Positions 63,861 through 64,000 of a stretch of DNA of 64,000 bases are shown piece after piece. The number at the start of each line of letters is the position of its first letter. Position 1 is the stretch's first letter. The stretch is from the NCBI GenBank assembly GCA_030622545.1, contig JAUXGA010000005.1, positions 99,474 to 163,473 of the forward strand, in the 5' to 3' direction. The notes beneath the pieces were generated by a model. It saw only the letters and a program-made list of their open reading frames with translations, searched no databases and was not told the DNA's origin. The position numbers were made by a program, and so were the translations under genes. Source of the DNA: a bacterium. Lineage in GTDB: Bacteria; Electryoneota; RPQS01; DYHQ01.

Positions 63861-64000
63861 ATGCCCAAAACCTCCCCTTGGCATTCGGTGAAGCAATCCG
63901 TACATCACAACAACACGAACTGCAATACGGGGAACAACATCGAGAAAGAAAATCGCCGTTCAGGTGTAGGTGGAAAGCCACTTTGCCAAGAGTGCGCTGA
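63861..64000 (+). CDS. small cysteine protein, cut by the window's right edge
   Basis: ATG 63861 with AAAGGAG seven bases upstream; 46 codons visible and the frame is open at the edge. NTNCNTGNNIEKENRRSGVGGKPLCQEC looks like a compact zinc-binding protein (C...CxxC) of a kind often seen as a short free-standing gene beside mobile DNA. No function known to me. Confidence 0.7.
   Translation, partial: MPKTSPWHSVKQSVHHNNTNCNTGNNIEKENRRSGVGGKPLCQECA

Overview
The window reads as a piece of chromosome from an uncultivated bacterium of the Fibrobacteres-Chlorobi-Bacteroidetes (FCB) type. Four very large secreted proteins end in the type IX secretion (T9SS) type-A sorting domain (a YPNPFN motif, then a VYDILGR-like strand and a basic C-terminus). 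The L33 protein is of the Bacteroidetes/Chlorobi kind. Housekeeping promoters repeatedly read TTGAC(A/T)-17 bp-TATATT-like. No 16S gene is present, so the phylum cannot be fixed.

Layout. 1-2.9 kb: the end of a radical SAM AmrS gene, a sodium:alanine symporter, a small PGPGW membrane protein and tRNA-Lys(CUU). 2.9-6.7 kb: an eroded stretch behind the tRNA, with a thiolase head joined to a xanthine-dehydrogenase-family tail, an HNH endonuclease and an unknown membrane-anchored protein. 6.7-9.1 kb: a membrane protein and typA, followed by a copied tRNA 3' end plus terminator. 9.1-20.9 kb: small secreted proteins, an acyl-CoA ligase and reductase pair, a sigma-54 response regulator with a PDZ-containing histidine kinase, a YCF48-repeat lipoprotein broken at a run of eight G, and a remnant of an Omp85-like gene. 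20.9-29.3 kb: glycosyltransferase, SRPBCC protein, B12-binding radical SAM enzyme, a second kinase/sigma-54 regulator pair, and a periplasmic protein with a duplicated metal-binding domain.

29.3-50.3 kb is accessory. It holds PadR with a GH31 glycosidase, a propeller/FG-GAP-like protein, a subtilase, a sortilin/BNR-type protein, an aminotransferase V, an Rrf2 regulator with a cupin, and a TIR/NB-ARC/TPR immune-type protein. Five copies of an imperfect palindrome lie between these gene cassettes and nowhere else in the window. 50.3-61.5 kb: a sodium:solute symporter, C69 dipeptidase, ATP-dependent PEP carboxykinase, a gingipain-family (C25) protein with a nested domain insertion, and the rpsR-rpmB-rpmG operon. 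61.5-64 kb: a strong promoter reading into a structured non-coding stretch with a shrunken tRNA-Leu-like sequence, then an IS1595-type transposase remnant, a P63C-domain gene and the start of a small cysteine protein.

How it fits together: peptide and amino-acid scavenging (secreted proteases and glycosidase, C69 dipeptidase, alanine and SSS symporters) feeding gluconeogenesis (pckA) is a reasonable reading, but it is inferred. The most unusual items are the G8 frameshift, the cassette-bounding repeats, the other hairpin families, the TIR-NLR gene, the 61.8-62.1 kb non-coding locus and several gene-fusion or deletion scars.
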